Assembly (NCBI GenBank): GCA_910585935.1
Contig: CAJUHN010000061.1
Coordinates: forward strand, 1-16,772
Length of the DNA stretch: 16,772 nucleotides
Source of the DNA: an uncultured Lachnospiraceae bacterium
GTDB taxonomy: Bacteria; Bacillota; Clostridia; Lachnospirales; Lachnospiraceae
Reading direction: 5' to 3'
Shown: positions 1 through 7,842 of the stretch, piece by piece
Numbering within the stretch: position 1 is the stretch's first letter
Layout of the letters: each line of letters starts with the position of its first letter
Notes under the pieces: model-generated
Databases searched by the model: none
What the model was told of the DNA's origin: nothing
The model's input: the letters and a program-made list of their open reading frames with translations, nothing else
Translations under genes and position numbers: made by a program

Positions 1-60
1 TGGAACGGAGCGAAAGCGCGGCTTCGCTGGAATACTTCCTTGCCGGAGCGTCCCCTTTTG
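1..60 (+). repeat. Right half of a palindromic hairpin repeat (copy A), cut by window edge
   Basis: The first bases match the right-hand core of the copies at 11483-11634 and 14322-14460: GGAACGGAGCGAAAGCGCGG followed by CTTCG, GGAAT and a CTTG...GCG arm, then a CCCTTTT tail. The outer arm differs from the other copies (CTTGCCGGAGCG here, CTTGCTAATGCG and CTTGTCCATGCG there), as expected if each copy has its own paired arm. The left half lies outside the window, so pairing cannot be tested here. It sits about 100 bp downstream of the last gene of the cluster. Confidence 0.75.
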
Positions 61-158
61 ACCTTCGCAATCACCTACTTAAAATATAACTAAATTTGTG
101 CTATCTATTTAGATTCTTTTATCATCAACTATAAAACCCTGCTACCTCATAACGTGCT
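61..158. other. Non-coding downstream of the DUF4838 gene
   Basis: This AT-rich stretch lies between the stop of the DUF4838 gene and the partial hairpin repeat. I see no gene and no clear GC-rich stem followed by a T run on the minus strand, so the operon end is not marked by an obvious intrinsic terminator here. Confidence 0.5.
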
Positions 159-1778
159 TTACATTCTATGCAAAGCTGCAATAGAATCCGCAATAAATTT
201 ATCTGTAGTTATCTTCCATTCTTCCACCTTTTCTAAACCTATCCTACGTGCCTGATCAATAAAAGCCCCTATTCGTTCTGTCTGCTCTTGTTTTGTTCCA
301 TATTTTAACACGATACCTGCATATAGCAGCGGAAGCCTCGCTGTATAGACTCGATATGCTGCATCTTCATCTTCTTTTACTGCCTCTAGTGCCTGTTCAA
401 ATAATTGTTCATATTTTTTGTAATTTTCAGCGGAAAGATAAGAGTTTCTTCCATCTTCTGGTCCGCCAAATATATTTAATCTTTTTTCTGTATTCTCTCT
501 ATGAATAGTTTCTATATAAGTTTTTATATAGGGAGCTGCCTGATGATAGTACCCTGTCAAAAAATCATCTAAAATATCTTCATATTCCAACTGCGGATTC
601 CACATAAGTTTTGCTAAAAGATATCCTCTCAGTTCATAAAATTCCCCGCCTATTTCCCGATTGCATTGAGAAAATAGTGATGTCACATTATTTTCTACAA
701 AAAATCGAATATTCGGCGCTAAAACTTCCAGATTCGGAAATGGACTCACAAGGTTACGAAATTGGATGCAATAATCCCATAAAAATACATTTTTACAAAT
801 TTCCTTCCAAGCTAACAATTCCTGTTTGCTCTCTTTTGACCGCTCATCTATTTCAATCGGTGCTCCCCTATTCGCCTCAATATTACACAATAAAATATGA
901 ACATTTTCTCTGGGGCGTGTGATTTTAGGTACTTTTCTAGTATACCAATATGCTAATGTGGATATTATTTTATCTGGAAAATGCTCTGCCACTTGATTCA
1001 CGAAATTTAATACAGAACCCATAGGGGATTCATCTATCTCATCTTGCGCTTTACAGGCTTCACACTGGCAATATACATTATTATCATTTTGGCTCACTGA
1101 CCAATAAAGTGCCTTGGGCTTTTTCTTGATCTCTTTTTTTAAATTTTCTACGACGACATTTAACACTTCAGGATTTGATAAGCATAATTGACCATCTTCC
1201 CTGACTCTCTCTCCATTTCTGAAAGAAAAGTATTCTGGATGTTTTTCATAATAGATATCTGCTGGACATAAATCCTTAAACGAATGGCAAAAAAAGCCCC
1301 ATACTTCTTTTTTATATTCTGGCGAACTCATCTTATGCTTTTCACAAAACTCTGGTTCTTTATAATCATAATATAAAATTTCACGAAATTGTAATGGAGG
1401 TGTATAGGAATAATCTTCAAAGCACACCTTTAAATTGGCATCAAATGGTATTTTTTCGCAATCTGGTGTATAATAACGACATCCTATAATTCTTTCTAGA
1501 AAATCATATACCGCAAATACCATTGTTTCCTCTGTTTTTGCTTCTATCACAATATTTTCATTCTCAATATAATATGAGAAGCCATCTATTCCATGATCTT
1601 GTGTTTTTAATATAATCGCTGGTGTTATACTTTTTACTGTACAAATAGAAAACTCTGCTCCTGTTATTTTCTTTAAATAATTCTTTAAAATATCAGCAGG
1701 ACGCTTTTTTTCGTCCCGTAAAATGACCATTTTCGCTTTTCTATTTTCAGCCATAACAACAGATTTGATACCATTCAT
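159..1778 (-). CDS. DUF4838 family protein (glycosidase-like), cytosolic
   Basis: A 539-residue protein resembling the DUF4838 family, whose members are predicted TIM-barrel carbohydrate-active proteins with an N-terminal alpha/beta domain like those before GH20/GH67 catalytic domains. Seen here: an N-terminal region (about 1-100) with a GCRYYTPD segment, then a CQCEACKAQDE segment near residue 215 and a DYCIQFRN segment further on. No signal peptide is present, so it probably acts in the cytosol. The start is well supported by AGGAGG eight bases upstream of the ATG. It follows the last shell gene by 80 bp with no terminator between, so co-transcription is likely. By context it may release fucose, rhamnose or another sugar from a small imported glycoside. 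That is inference, and no substrate can be read from the sequence. The family assignment is from recall of its typical motifs. Confidence 0.8.
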   Translation of the reverse strand: MNGIKSVVMAENRKAKMVILRDEKKRPADILKNYLKKITGAEFSICTVKSITPAIILKTQDHGIDGFSYYIENENIVIEAKTEETMVFAVYDFLERIIGCRYYTPDCEKIPFDANLKVCFEDYSYTPPLQFREILYYDYKEPEFCEKHKMSSPEYKKEVWGFFCHSFKDLCPADIYYEKHPEYFSFRNGERVREDGQLCLSNPEVLNVVVENLKKEIKKKPKALYWSVSQNDNNVYCQCEACKAQDEIDESPMGSVLNFVNQVAEHFPDKIISTLAYWYTRKVPKITRPRENVHILLCNIEANRGAPIEIDERSKESKQELLAWKEICKNVFLWDYCIQFRNLVSPFPNLEVLAPNIRFFVENNVTSLFSQCNREIGGEFYELRGYLLAKLMWNPQLEYEDILDDFLTGYYHQAAPYIKTYIETIHRENTEKRLNIFGGPEDGRNSYLSAENYKKYEQLFEQALEAVKEDEDAAYRVYTARLPLLYAGIVLKYGTKQEQTERIGAFIDQARRIGLEKVEEWKITTDKFIADSIAALHRM

Positions 1779-1858
1779 CTGTCTTTCCTCCTAATATTTC
1801 ACTTTGCCCAGCTCTGCTATGAAACTTATTCGAGCAATTTATCTTCCTGCCTTCTGTG

Positions 1859-2155
1859 TTAAATAGCAGGAGATTCTTTCAATTTTTCCTGACTGATCGC
1901 GATCATACGCCATATTTCCTCATGTGGATTAGCTATTACAGCATGTGCTGCTAAAGGTTTGATAGCATTTTTCGCTGCCGCTTCTACTGCTTGTGTCACT
2001 GCTGCCACATCACCTTGCACAACCACTGTGACTAGCCTACCTCCCATTTTCCTTTCCCATGTGACAAATTCTACCTCTGCTGTTTTGCACATGGTATCCA
2101 GTGCGTAAATAGCTGCTGCCACAGTGGGAATTTCAATAAATCCCAATGATTTCAT
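1859..2155 (-). CDS. BMC-domain shell protein, divergent hexamer type (98 aa)
   Basis: A single bacterial microcompartment domain (BMC-H size, usual 90-100 residues) that would form hexameric tiles of the shell. It starts MKSLGFIEIPTVAAAIYALD and has the conserved VQGDVAAVTQAVEAA segment after the third strand. The pore-lining loop reads KMGGR rather than the KIGSG of the neighbouring canonical paralogue, so the central pore probably carries an arginine and differs in selectivity. GGAAAG lies 5-6 bases before the ATG. It is the last of three adjacent shell genes and is followed by the DUF4838 gene. It is clearly not a trimer-type protein (one domain only) nor a pentamer protein. Confidence 0.93.
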   Translation of the reverse strand: MKSLGFIEIPTVAAAIYALDTMCKTAEVEFVTWERKMGGRLVTVVVQGDVAAVTQAVEAAAKNAIKPLAAHAVIANPHEEIWRMIAISQEKLKESPAI

Positions 2156-2172
2156 AGATTCTTTCCTTTCCT

Positions 2173-2219
2173 AATGAAGCAGACCTCAAAGTATCATGAC
2201 ATGAACTACCTGTTTCATT
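2173..2219 (-). promoter_or_regulatory. Intergenic stem-loop between second and third shell genes
   Basis: Arms AATGAAGCAG and CTGTTTCATT pair over ten positions with one G-U, and a small TCATGACATGA dyad lies in the loop. The stem starts at the stop of the upstream shell gene and ends before the GGAAAG ribosome binding site of the next. No T run follows, so it is more likely an mRNA-stability or processing element than a terminator. Confidence 0.4.
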
Positions 2220-2497
2220 TATTTTATAGTAGGAAGGATTTTCTCCACATCTACATGTGGTCTTGGAATCACATGAACAGCTACTAATTCTCCTAATTTT
2301 GTAGCTGCACTAGCACCAGCTTCTGTAGCTGCCTTCACTGCTCCCACATCACCGCGCACCATAACACTTACCAAACCAGAACCTATCTTTTCTGTGCCCA
2401 CTAAAGTTACTTCTGCAGATTTCACCATCGCATCTGCTGCCTCTATCGCTGCTACTAAACCTCTAGTTTCTATCATTCCTAATGCTTCTTGTGCCAT
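2219..2497 (-). CDS. BMC-domain shell protein, canonical PduA/EutM-type hexamer
   Basis: A 92-residue single-domain BMC-H protein, the standard length for the main shell tile. Seen: MAQEALGMIETRGLVAAIEA at the N-terminus, the pore loop EKIGSG, and VRGDVGAVKAATEAG, all hallmark segments of PduA/EutM/CcmK-like hexamers. The small glycine-serine pore is known in this family to admit small polar substrates such as 1,2-propanediol. GAGG lies before the ATG, and just upstream is an 11-bp stem-loop (2511-2555) that may raise the amount of this protein relative to its neighbours. The middle gene of three shell genes, it is the best candidate for the bulk facet protein. Confidence 0.96.
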   Translation of the reverse strand: MAQEALGMIETRGLVAAIEAADAMVKSAEVTLVGTEKIGSGLVSVMVRGDVGAVKAATEAGASAATKLGELVAVHVIPRPHVDVEKILPTIK

Positions 2498-2510
2498 TTT
2501 TTACCTCATT

Positions 2511-2555
2511 TCTGCGCTGCTTTTCTCTATTACAAATCTGTGATAGCAGCGCAGA
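2511..2555 (-). promoter_or_regulatory. 11-bp stem-loop directly upstream of the main shell gene
   Basis: TCTGCGCTGCT and AGCAGCGCAGA form a perfect 11-bp GC-rich inverted repeat around a 23-nt loop in the 104-bp gap between two shell genes. On the transcribed strand the stem ends 3 nt before the TGAGGT ribosome binding site. No T run follows it. A 5' stabilising hairpin after RNA processing, setting shell stoichiometry, is a plausible role (inference). Confidence 0.55.
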
Positions 2556-2601
2556 CACAAACTTGTCCAGTGAAAAAATTTTTCCTTTTTATTTTCTAGT
2601 T

Positions 2602-2916
2602 TCAATTTTTATCTAACCCACTCAAATGCAGCATTTTTTCCGTTCCTTCTTCTGGATTCGGAATGATATATTCGGATACGACATCTGTTATGGTCTTTGC
2701 CGCTTCCTTCGCTGCCTCTACAGCCGCCTGCACATCAGGTATACTTCCTCTGAATTTTACGGTCACTAATAAAGGAACTGGTAAAGTTTCCGCTTTAGCA
2801 GGTTTATTTTTATCAAACCGTTCCAATGTAACATTTGCCGCTTTGCAGCCTGCATCTGCCGCTACAAATGCCGCTGTTAAACCGAATACTTCAATAATTC
2901 CCACTGCTTTTGCCAT
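2602..2916 (-). CDS. BMC-domain shell protein with an internal loop insertion (104 aa)
   Basis: A single BMC domain: MAKAVGIIEVFGLTAAFVAA at the N-terminus, then FRGSIPDVQAAVEAAKEAA. Compared with the canonical 92-residue paralogue next door it has an extra lysine/proline-rich segment (residues about 35-48, DKNKPAKAETLPVP) where the pore-lining loop should be, and it lacks the KIGSG pore motif. The pore is therefore probably reshaped or capped. It starts 20 bp after the alcohol dehydrogenase stop, so it is translated from the same message. Its ribosome binding site is weak (ATAGGT). It may serve as a minor tile or a specialised gate. It is a hexamer-type protein, not a trimer, by length. Confidence 0.92.
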   Translation of the reverse strand: MAKAVGIIEVFGLTAAFVAADAGCKAANVTLERFDKNKPAKAETLPVPLLVTVKFRGSIPDVQAAVEAAKEAAKTITDVVSEYIIPNPEEGTEKMLHLSGLDKN

Positions 2917-2936
2917 AATTTAACCTATCTTTCTGC

Positions 2937-4136
2937 TTATTTATTTACAATCGCTATTTTTAAACCTTCCATCTTAAGATTTGTAACAAATCCTTCATTT
3001 ATCTGTTCTAATGGGAATTTATGTGTGATTAACTTCTCCATCGGAAGCCCAATCGCTTTTGCTCTCTTTAAGAAATCAAATGTAGTCGCATAATCTCTTA
3101 AGGTATAAACCCAAGAACCCACAGTGGTGATTTCTTTTGAACATATGTCAAAATGAGGATTGATCGTAGCATCTCCTCCATTGATAAAAAATCCCAATTC
3201 ACAGAGTCCGCCGCCATTGCGGATAAATTTATAAATATTACTATGTCCCACAGGAGAGCCTGTACACTGAAAAGCGAAATCTGCCAAATGTCCGCCGAAG
3301 CTTTCTTCCACTGCCTTTGTTAAAGCTTCGATGCCTTTATATTCTTTAAAATTCACTGTTTCTGTAGCTCCCATCTGTTTTGCGAAGTCCAATCTCTTTT
3401 GTTCTCCGTCTACTGCTACAATATGTTCAATTCCCATGGTTCTGAGCACAGCGATACAGATTAGACCAATCGGTCCGCATCCTTGTACTGCTACTCTGCT
3501 GTTAAATCTTAAAATTCCTGTGGTTTTCGCTCTCTCTACTGCATGAATGAGTACCGCACATGGCTCAATTAAGATTCTAGAATCCAAATCCAGATCACTC
3601 ACATTAAATACCGTAGAACCTTCTCGAATCAAGATATAATCAGAAAACCATCCATTAAAATGTTTCTCATCATCTGGCAACAAACCATAAACGTCTGCGC
3701 CGCCCACATTTTGTTTATTTAAATCAAACATGGTGATATCTGGATTGTCTTTAAATATCATACAAGTTACTACTTTATCCCCTAGTTTTAAATCCTTTCC
3801 AGCACTGTCTTTCTTTACATTCTTTCCTATCTTCACGATCTCTCCTGTGCCTTCGTGTCCTAACACCACTGGGATCAAGCTGAATGGGTCTTTTTTATAT
3901 TCATGGGCGTCTGTACCGCAGATTCCGCATCCTTCCACTTTCACTAAAATATCTCCATCTCCGATTTCTGGAATAGGATATTCTTTTAATTCTATTTTTC
4001 CTAACTCTGTCATCATCGCCACTCTGGCTGTCTTTGGAACAGAACCAGCAGATGAAAAAGAAGAGGTTGTACTTTTCTGTTTTTGTGCAGTCTGTCCTGT
4101 CATATCTTGAAGCACTTGTTTTACAATTGCCTCAAT
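2937..4136 (-). CDS. Zinc-type alcohol dehydrogenase of the microcompartment, exon 2
   Basis: A medium-chain, zinc-dependent alcohol dehydrogenase; with exon 1 (7251-7271) the spliced protein is about 406 residues. Numbering below is for the spliced form. Seen: GCGICGTDAHEY with catalytic zinc ligand Cys80, GHEGTG (His101, Glu102), and the Rossmann motif GCGPIGL followed by VAVDGEQ, whose Asp suggests NAD(H). The four-cysteine structural zinc loop of many relatives is absent. Residues 7-19 form an amphipathic helix (NIEAIVKQVLQDM), then a Ser/Thr/Gln-rich linker to about residue 42: the design of an encapsulation peptide. The group II intron interrupts this helix. Without splicing, only starts at GTG 4115 or ATG 4103 remain, both poorly placed for a ribosome binding site and both losing much or all of the helix. 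Likely role: reducing propionaldehyde to propanol, or lactaldehyde to propanediol, regenerating NAD+ inside the shell. Confidence 0.92.
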   Translation of the reverse strand: MEAIVKQVLQDMTGQTAQKQKSTTSSFSSAGSVPKTARVAMMTELGKIELKEYPIPEIGDGDILVKVEGCGICGTDAHEYKKDPFSLIPVVLGHEGTGEIVKIGKNVKKDSAGKDLKLGDKVVTCMIFKDNPDITMFDLNKQNVGGADVYGLLPDDEKHFNGWFSDYILIREGSTVFNVSDLDLDSRILIEPCAVLIHAVERAKTTGILRFNSRVAVQGCGPIGLICIAVLRTMGIEHIVAVDGEQKRLDFAKQMGATETVNFKEYKGIEALTKAVEESFGGHLADFAFQCTGSPVGHSNIYKFIRNGGGLCELGFFINGGDATINPHFDICSKEITTVGSWVYTLRDYATTFDFLKRAKAIGLPMEKLITHKFPLEQINEGFVTNLKMEGLKIAIVNK

Positions 4137-4230
4137 ATAGTGATAGGTAAGCCTTTGAAGTTATCTCCGGCTTTTCCCCCACACCACACCGTGCAAGCAA
4201 TTTTCAAAGCACACGGCGTTCCATCAATCG

Positions 4231-6093
4231 TTATTCACTCATAATCATTTCATTTCCCATGTAGTTTCGATACCTATTTAATTTCTTTACTGCTTTCTTT
4301 GATAGGTGTAACAGGTCTTTATATTTCTTTATCGTTTCTTTTTGTGTGGCGTGTAGTATCTTGTGAACATTACTTGATATTAAGATTAAATTCTTGTAAG
4401 TATCCTTTCCTCCTTGGCTTCTTGGTGTAACATGATGAAGCTCTAAATCTTCTTGCAATGGTCTGTTTGTAATCGCACATCTACCTTTCTGTGCAGTGTA
4501 TAATGATATTCGATTATCATTTAATTCTACGCTTTCATTTAGCGGATTATCTAATAGGTAGTTGAATAATTCTTTATTTATATTTTGCAAGTCAGTGTGA
4601 ATGAATTTTCTTCCTTCTTTACTGTAGTTATTTATCTTTTGATTAAATAACTTAGGAGGTTTTGTTTTTATACATTCTATTGGATACATTCTTATTTTCA
4701 CAAGGTTTACTTCTTCGCCTTTGTAATTTTTGTACTTATCTTCGTACTCTTTTGTAATATAACCTGTTTTTGTACCACATAATTTTGTAAGGTTCATAAT
4801 AATCTTGAAAAGTTTATATTTGATTTTATTAAAATCTTTACTCACTTGGGTTGCCATTTTATATTCATTGTGCAACCCTGCAATTATCCTATTCAGATTT
4901 TGCACAGCATAAGGCTTTCGGTTTTTCCTGATATAGTTCAGTTGTTTTCTAATCTTGTCTTCTGCCTGTTTCATTGCCTTATCTGTCATATGACTTTGAA
5001 TTATCCACTTTTTCTTCTTTTTATAAGCTTTTAATTTTATTCCTAGAAAATCAGAATGTGTTCTTCTGATGTCGATAACCTGTGATTTTTCTTCACTAAT
5101 TTCTAGGGATAATCGTTCTCTTAACCACTGTTTTAATGCTTCAAATATTTTATTTGCGTCATCTTTCTTTCTACAAAAGATTTTGAAATCATCTGCATAT
5201 CTTACAATGAAGATTTCTTTTAGCTTCGATTTCTTCATCGCTCTGTATTGATGAGCTTCTTGCGTATACTTAAAATTTGTCTTAAAGTATTGCCATTGGG
5301 AAGCAATCCACCAGTCTAGTTCATTTAGTACTATATTAGCAAGCAATGGAGAAAGTATACCACCTTGAGGTGTTCCTTCGTCGGGTATTCCTATTCCTTT
5401 TATTTCTGCTTTTAACATTTTGCTTATAATACTTAATACCTTTTTATCTTGTATTCCGATAGACCACATTTGTTTTAGTAGTTTTCCGTGGTTTACGTTG
5501 TCAAAGAAACCTTTAATGTCTACGTCTACTACATAATAACATTTGTCTTGATTAACTTTCCTTATAGCATAGGCAACCGCGTCCTCTGTGCTTCTGTTTG
5601 GTCTGAAACCATAGCTATGTTCAAAGAACTTCGCTTCACAGATTGGCTCTAATACTTGCTTTATACACTGTTGTATCAATCTATCTTCTATGCAAGGTAT
5701 TCCTAATGGACGTTTCTTTCCATTTGGTTTTGCTATTTCCTTTGGTATTTCTTTTCTTCTGACTGTTTGCGGAACATAGTTTTCTAGCCGTTTCTGAATA
5801 TAAGTTACATATTCCTCAATATTTCTTTCTTCCCAGAACTTTATGTTATGTTTGTTTGTTCCTGCTGTCTTACTTCCTTTATTACGCTTTACTTTTCGAT
5901 ACGCTAACAAAATATTATCTCTTGATGTAATAATATCATACAGATGGTTAAACTTCTGCCCTTCTTTGCTTTGCTTATAAAGGTTGTCAAAAGTAGATTG
6001 TATTCTATAATACTCATTATATCTTAAAACTTCTCTTTTTAATGCCTTTTCTTTCGGCGCTTTTATAAAACTTTTCGTGTCTAATTCATACAT
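4231..6093 (-). CDS. ltrA: Group II intron reverse transcriptase/maturase with HNH endonuclease domain
   Basis: A 620-residue multifunctional intron protein that helps the intron fold and splice, and copies it into DNA targets. Seen in order: the RT0-RT2 region with GKKRPLGIPCIEDRLIQQ, RT3 with YGFRPNRS and DVDIKGFFDN (first catalytic Asp about residue 190), RT4 with GTPQGGILSPLLANI, and RT5 with YADD at residues 299-302 (both aspartates intact). A maturase X/thumb region follows, then a C-terminal HNH nuclease (GRCAITNR, then LELHHVTPRSQGGKDTYKNL, His553/His554). No frameshift or stop interrupts it, so mobility may be retained. The start ATG has AAGGAG about 18 bases upstream, which is unusually far. 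Base composition is more AT-rich than in the surrounding enzyme genes, fitting horizontal origin. Confidence 0.96.
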   Translation of the reverse strand: MYELDTKSFIKAPKEKALKREVLRYNEYYRIQSTFDNLYKQSKEGQKFNHLYDIITSRDNILLAYRKVKRNKGSKTAGTNKHNIKFWEERNIEEYVTYIQKRLENYVPQTVRRKEIPKEIAKPNGKKRPLGIPCIEDRLIQQCIKQVLEPICEAKFFEHSYGFRPNRSTEDAVAYAIRKVNQDKCYYVVDVDIKGFFDNVNHGKLLKQMWSIGIQDKKVLSIISKMLKAEIKGIGIPDEGTPQGGILSPLLANIVLNELDWWIASQWQYFKTNFKYTQEAHQYRAMKKSKLKEIFIVRYADDFKIFCRKKDDANKIFEALKQWLRERLSLEISEEKSQVIDIRRTHSDFLGIKLKAYKKKKKWIIQSHMTDKAMKQAEDKIRKQLNYIRKNRKPYAVQNLNRIIAGLHNEYKMATQVSKDFNKIKYKLFKIIMNLTKLCGTKTGYITKEYEDKYKNYKGEEVNLVKIRMYPIECIKTKPPKLFNQKINNYSKEGRKFIHTDLQNINKELFNYLLDNPLNESVELNDNRISLYTAQKGRCAITNRPLQEDLELHHVTPRSQGGKDTYKNLILISSNVHKILHATQKETIKKYKDLLHLSKKAVKKLNRYRNYMGNEMIMSE

Positions 6094-6300
6094 GGTATAA
6101 GTCGGTTTATTCTCCTTTATATATGGACTTATAAATTCAAATATAACCTCTCTTAGTCTTACTCGAACCTTATATTCATGAAATAATTCTTTCTTTTTTG
6201 ATTTTATAACGACTGACTAGAGCCTATCCCTCCACTATCTTGTCGATAGTTTCTTCGGTACTGTGGCTCCGCTTTCATTGAGATTAAGAATAGTTATAGA

Positions 6301-6688
<388 letters not shown>

Positions 6689-7250
6689 CTTTCCTTTCCT
6701 ATTCAATGTCTAGGGAATAAGCCCCGTATTACGACATTCTCAACTTACCACGTTCCATTCATTCTAGCTTTCCATGTTTACTTTTAGGTGTTCCCTATAG
6801 CCCTGTTTCTACCCATTTCGTGACCTTTGTGAAATGCAAGGATTTTCATAGCAAATAATTTTACTTATCCTCAGAAACTGCATATTTCATGCCAACTTAC
6901 TTTTCAATAAGTCATTCTTTTAGAGCCGTACATTCGGGATATTTGTCAGTTTGCTCATCACAAACATTCTCACCATGAATAATTTATAGCCTCCCGGTCT
7001 ATGCTTACCTAGCCACCTCTGGCTTAGTTTTCCTGTTTCTTTTCGTTTGAAAAGTCTTAGGGATAAGTTTCAACCGACTTCACCGCGCTCTCACACAAAC
7101 CAATCTTATTATTGATTTGCATGGCGGAGTATCAGAGCTGCCCTTCGGGTCACTACTCCCTCATTTGACAAGTCGAATGAATAGTTCTCGTAATACATTC
7201 AAATATTACTGGCTAGTCTTTGTTTACTTTAAACTAGCAACGTGTCGCCC

Positions 7251-7271
7251 ATTTACAGAATTCATATCCAT
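7251..7271 (-). CDS. Alcohol dehydrogenase exon 1 (first seven codons)
   Basis: ATG-GAT-ATG-AAT-TCT-GTA-AAT, read from 7271 to 7251, follows AGAAGGGAG by nine bases, a normal ribosome binding site, and 64 bp after the stop of the PduO-like gene. Joining it to exon 2 at 4136 continues the frame without a stop and gives MDMNSVNIEAIVKQVLQDM, completing an encapsulation-type helix. Read without splicing, the frame runs into the intron and stops after eight more codons. Exon 1 was found by searching for an ORF start upstream of the intron, not by homology. Confidence 0.8.
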
Positions 7272-7335
7272 ATTTTGTTTCTCCCTTCTATCTATTCCTT
7301 AACTTTTTCACAAAATACTAAACCGATAACATATT

Positions 7336-7821
7336 TCAAAACCACTCTTCTGCTAATTTCCTTCCATATTCCGAAAGAGCAGAATCTTGTTCTTCTGTTC
7401 CACCGCTCACTCCAAGCCCGCCTATCAGCCTTCCATGCACTGTCAAAGGTTCTCCTCCACCAAAAATCACAATTTTCCCCTGATTCGTATGTTGGATTCC
7501 ATAGAGAGAACCGCCCGGCTGACTGAGCTGTTTGAGTTTCATGGTGGACATTTTAAGTGCTACTACCGTATATGCCTTCTGAAGAGCGACATCATAACTA
7601 GCTATGTAAGAATTATCCATACAATGAACAGCTACAGGGTGGGCAGCGGCATTGGTCACTGCAATTACCGCATTTACTCCCATCTCTTTCGCTCTATCCT
7701 CTACTTTTTCGATTAATTTCTTTGCCTGCTCTAAAGAAATACTGACACTGATCGTACCTGTCACCTTTTCCATAACAGAAGAAACAATTTCTTGTATTTC
7801 TCGTTCTTTATCTCTCATCAT
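7336..7821 (-). CDS. PduO C-terminal/HbpS (GlcG-type) family protein with encapsulation helix
   Basis: About 161 residues; the bulk is a GlcG/HbpS/PduO-C domain (PF03928 type): LEQAKKLIEKVEDRAKEMGV, VTNAAAHPVAVHCMD, then ALQKAYTVVALKMST, and a glycine-rich end GRLIGGLGVSGGTEEQD. Such domains are known to bind haem or cobalamin-like ligands or oligomerise, and they recur in propanediol microcompartment loci. Its biochemical role there is not settled. The first 20 residues (EREIQEIVSSVMEKVTG) form an amphipathic helix resembling the encapsulation peptides of the two neighbouring enzymes, so it probably sits inside the shell. Start: ATG 7821 has GGAAAG seven bases upstream. GTG 7827 in the same frame would add two residues. 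The gene lies about 20 bp after the aldolase stop in the same operon. Confidence 0.88.
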   Translation of the reverse strand: MMRDKEREIQEIVSSVMEKVTGTISVSISLEQAKKLIEKVEDRAKEMGVNAVIAVTNAAAHPVAVHCMDNSYIASYDVALQKAYTVVALKMSTMKLKQLSQPGGSLYGIQHTNQGKIVIFGGGEPLTVHGRLIGGLGVSGGTEEQDSALSEYGRKLAEEWF

Positions 7822-7842
7822 CTTCACACTTTCCGAAGATCT

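Noticed and set aside
611..922. Plus-strand reading frame of about 100 codons opposite the DUF4838 gene
   Set aside because: It lies wholly antisense to a well-supported gene, has no good ribosome binding site and no recognisable protein features.
3730..4110. Plus-strand reading frame of 126 codons opposite the alcohol dehydrogenase
   Set aside because: It is a shadow of the conserved dehydrogenase N-terminal domain; the composition (many Ser, Phe, Pro) is typical of antisense frames.
2937..4115. Alcohol dehydrogenase starting at GTG 4115 as the natural start
   Set aside because: It lacks a properly placed ribosome binding site and cuts an amphipathic helix in half; the first exon at 7251-7271 explains the N-terminus better. 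Internal initiation in unspliced RNA remains possible.
7117..7526. Plus-strand reading frames over the intron 5' end and the PduO-like gene
   Set aside because: They overlap ribozyme sequence and a conserved minus-strand gene and show no protein-like conservation signals.
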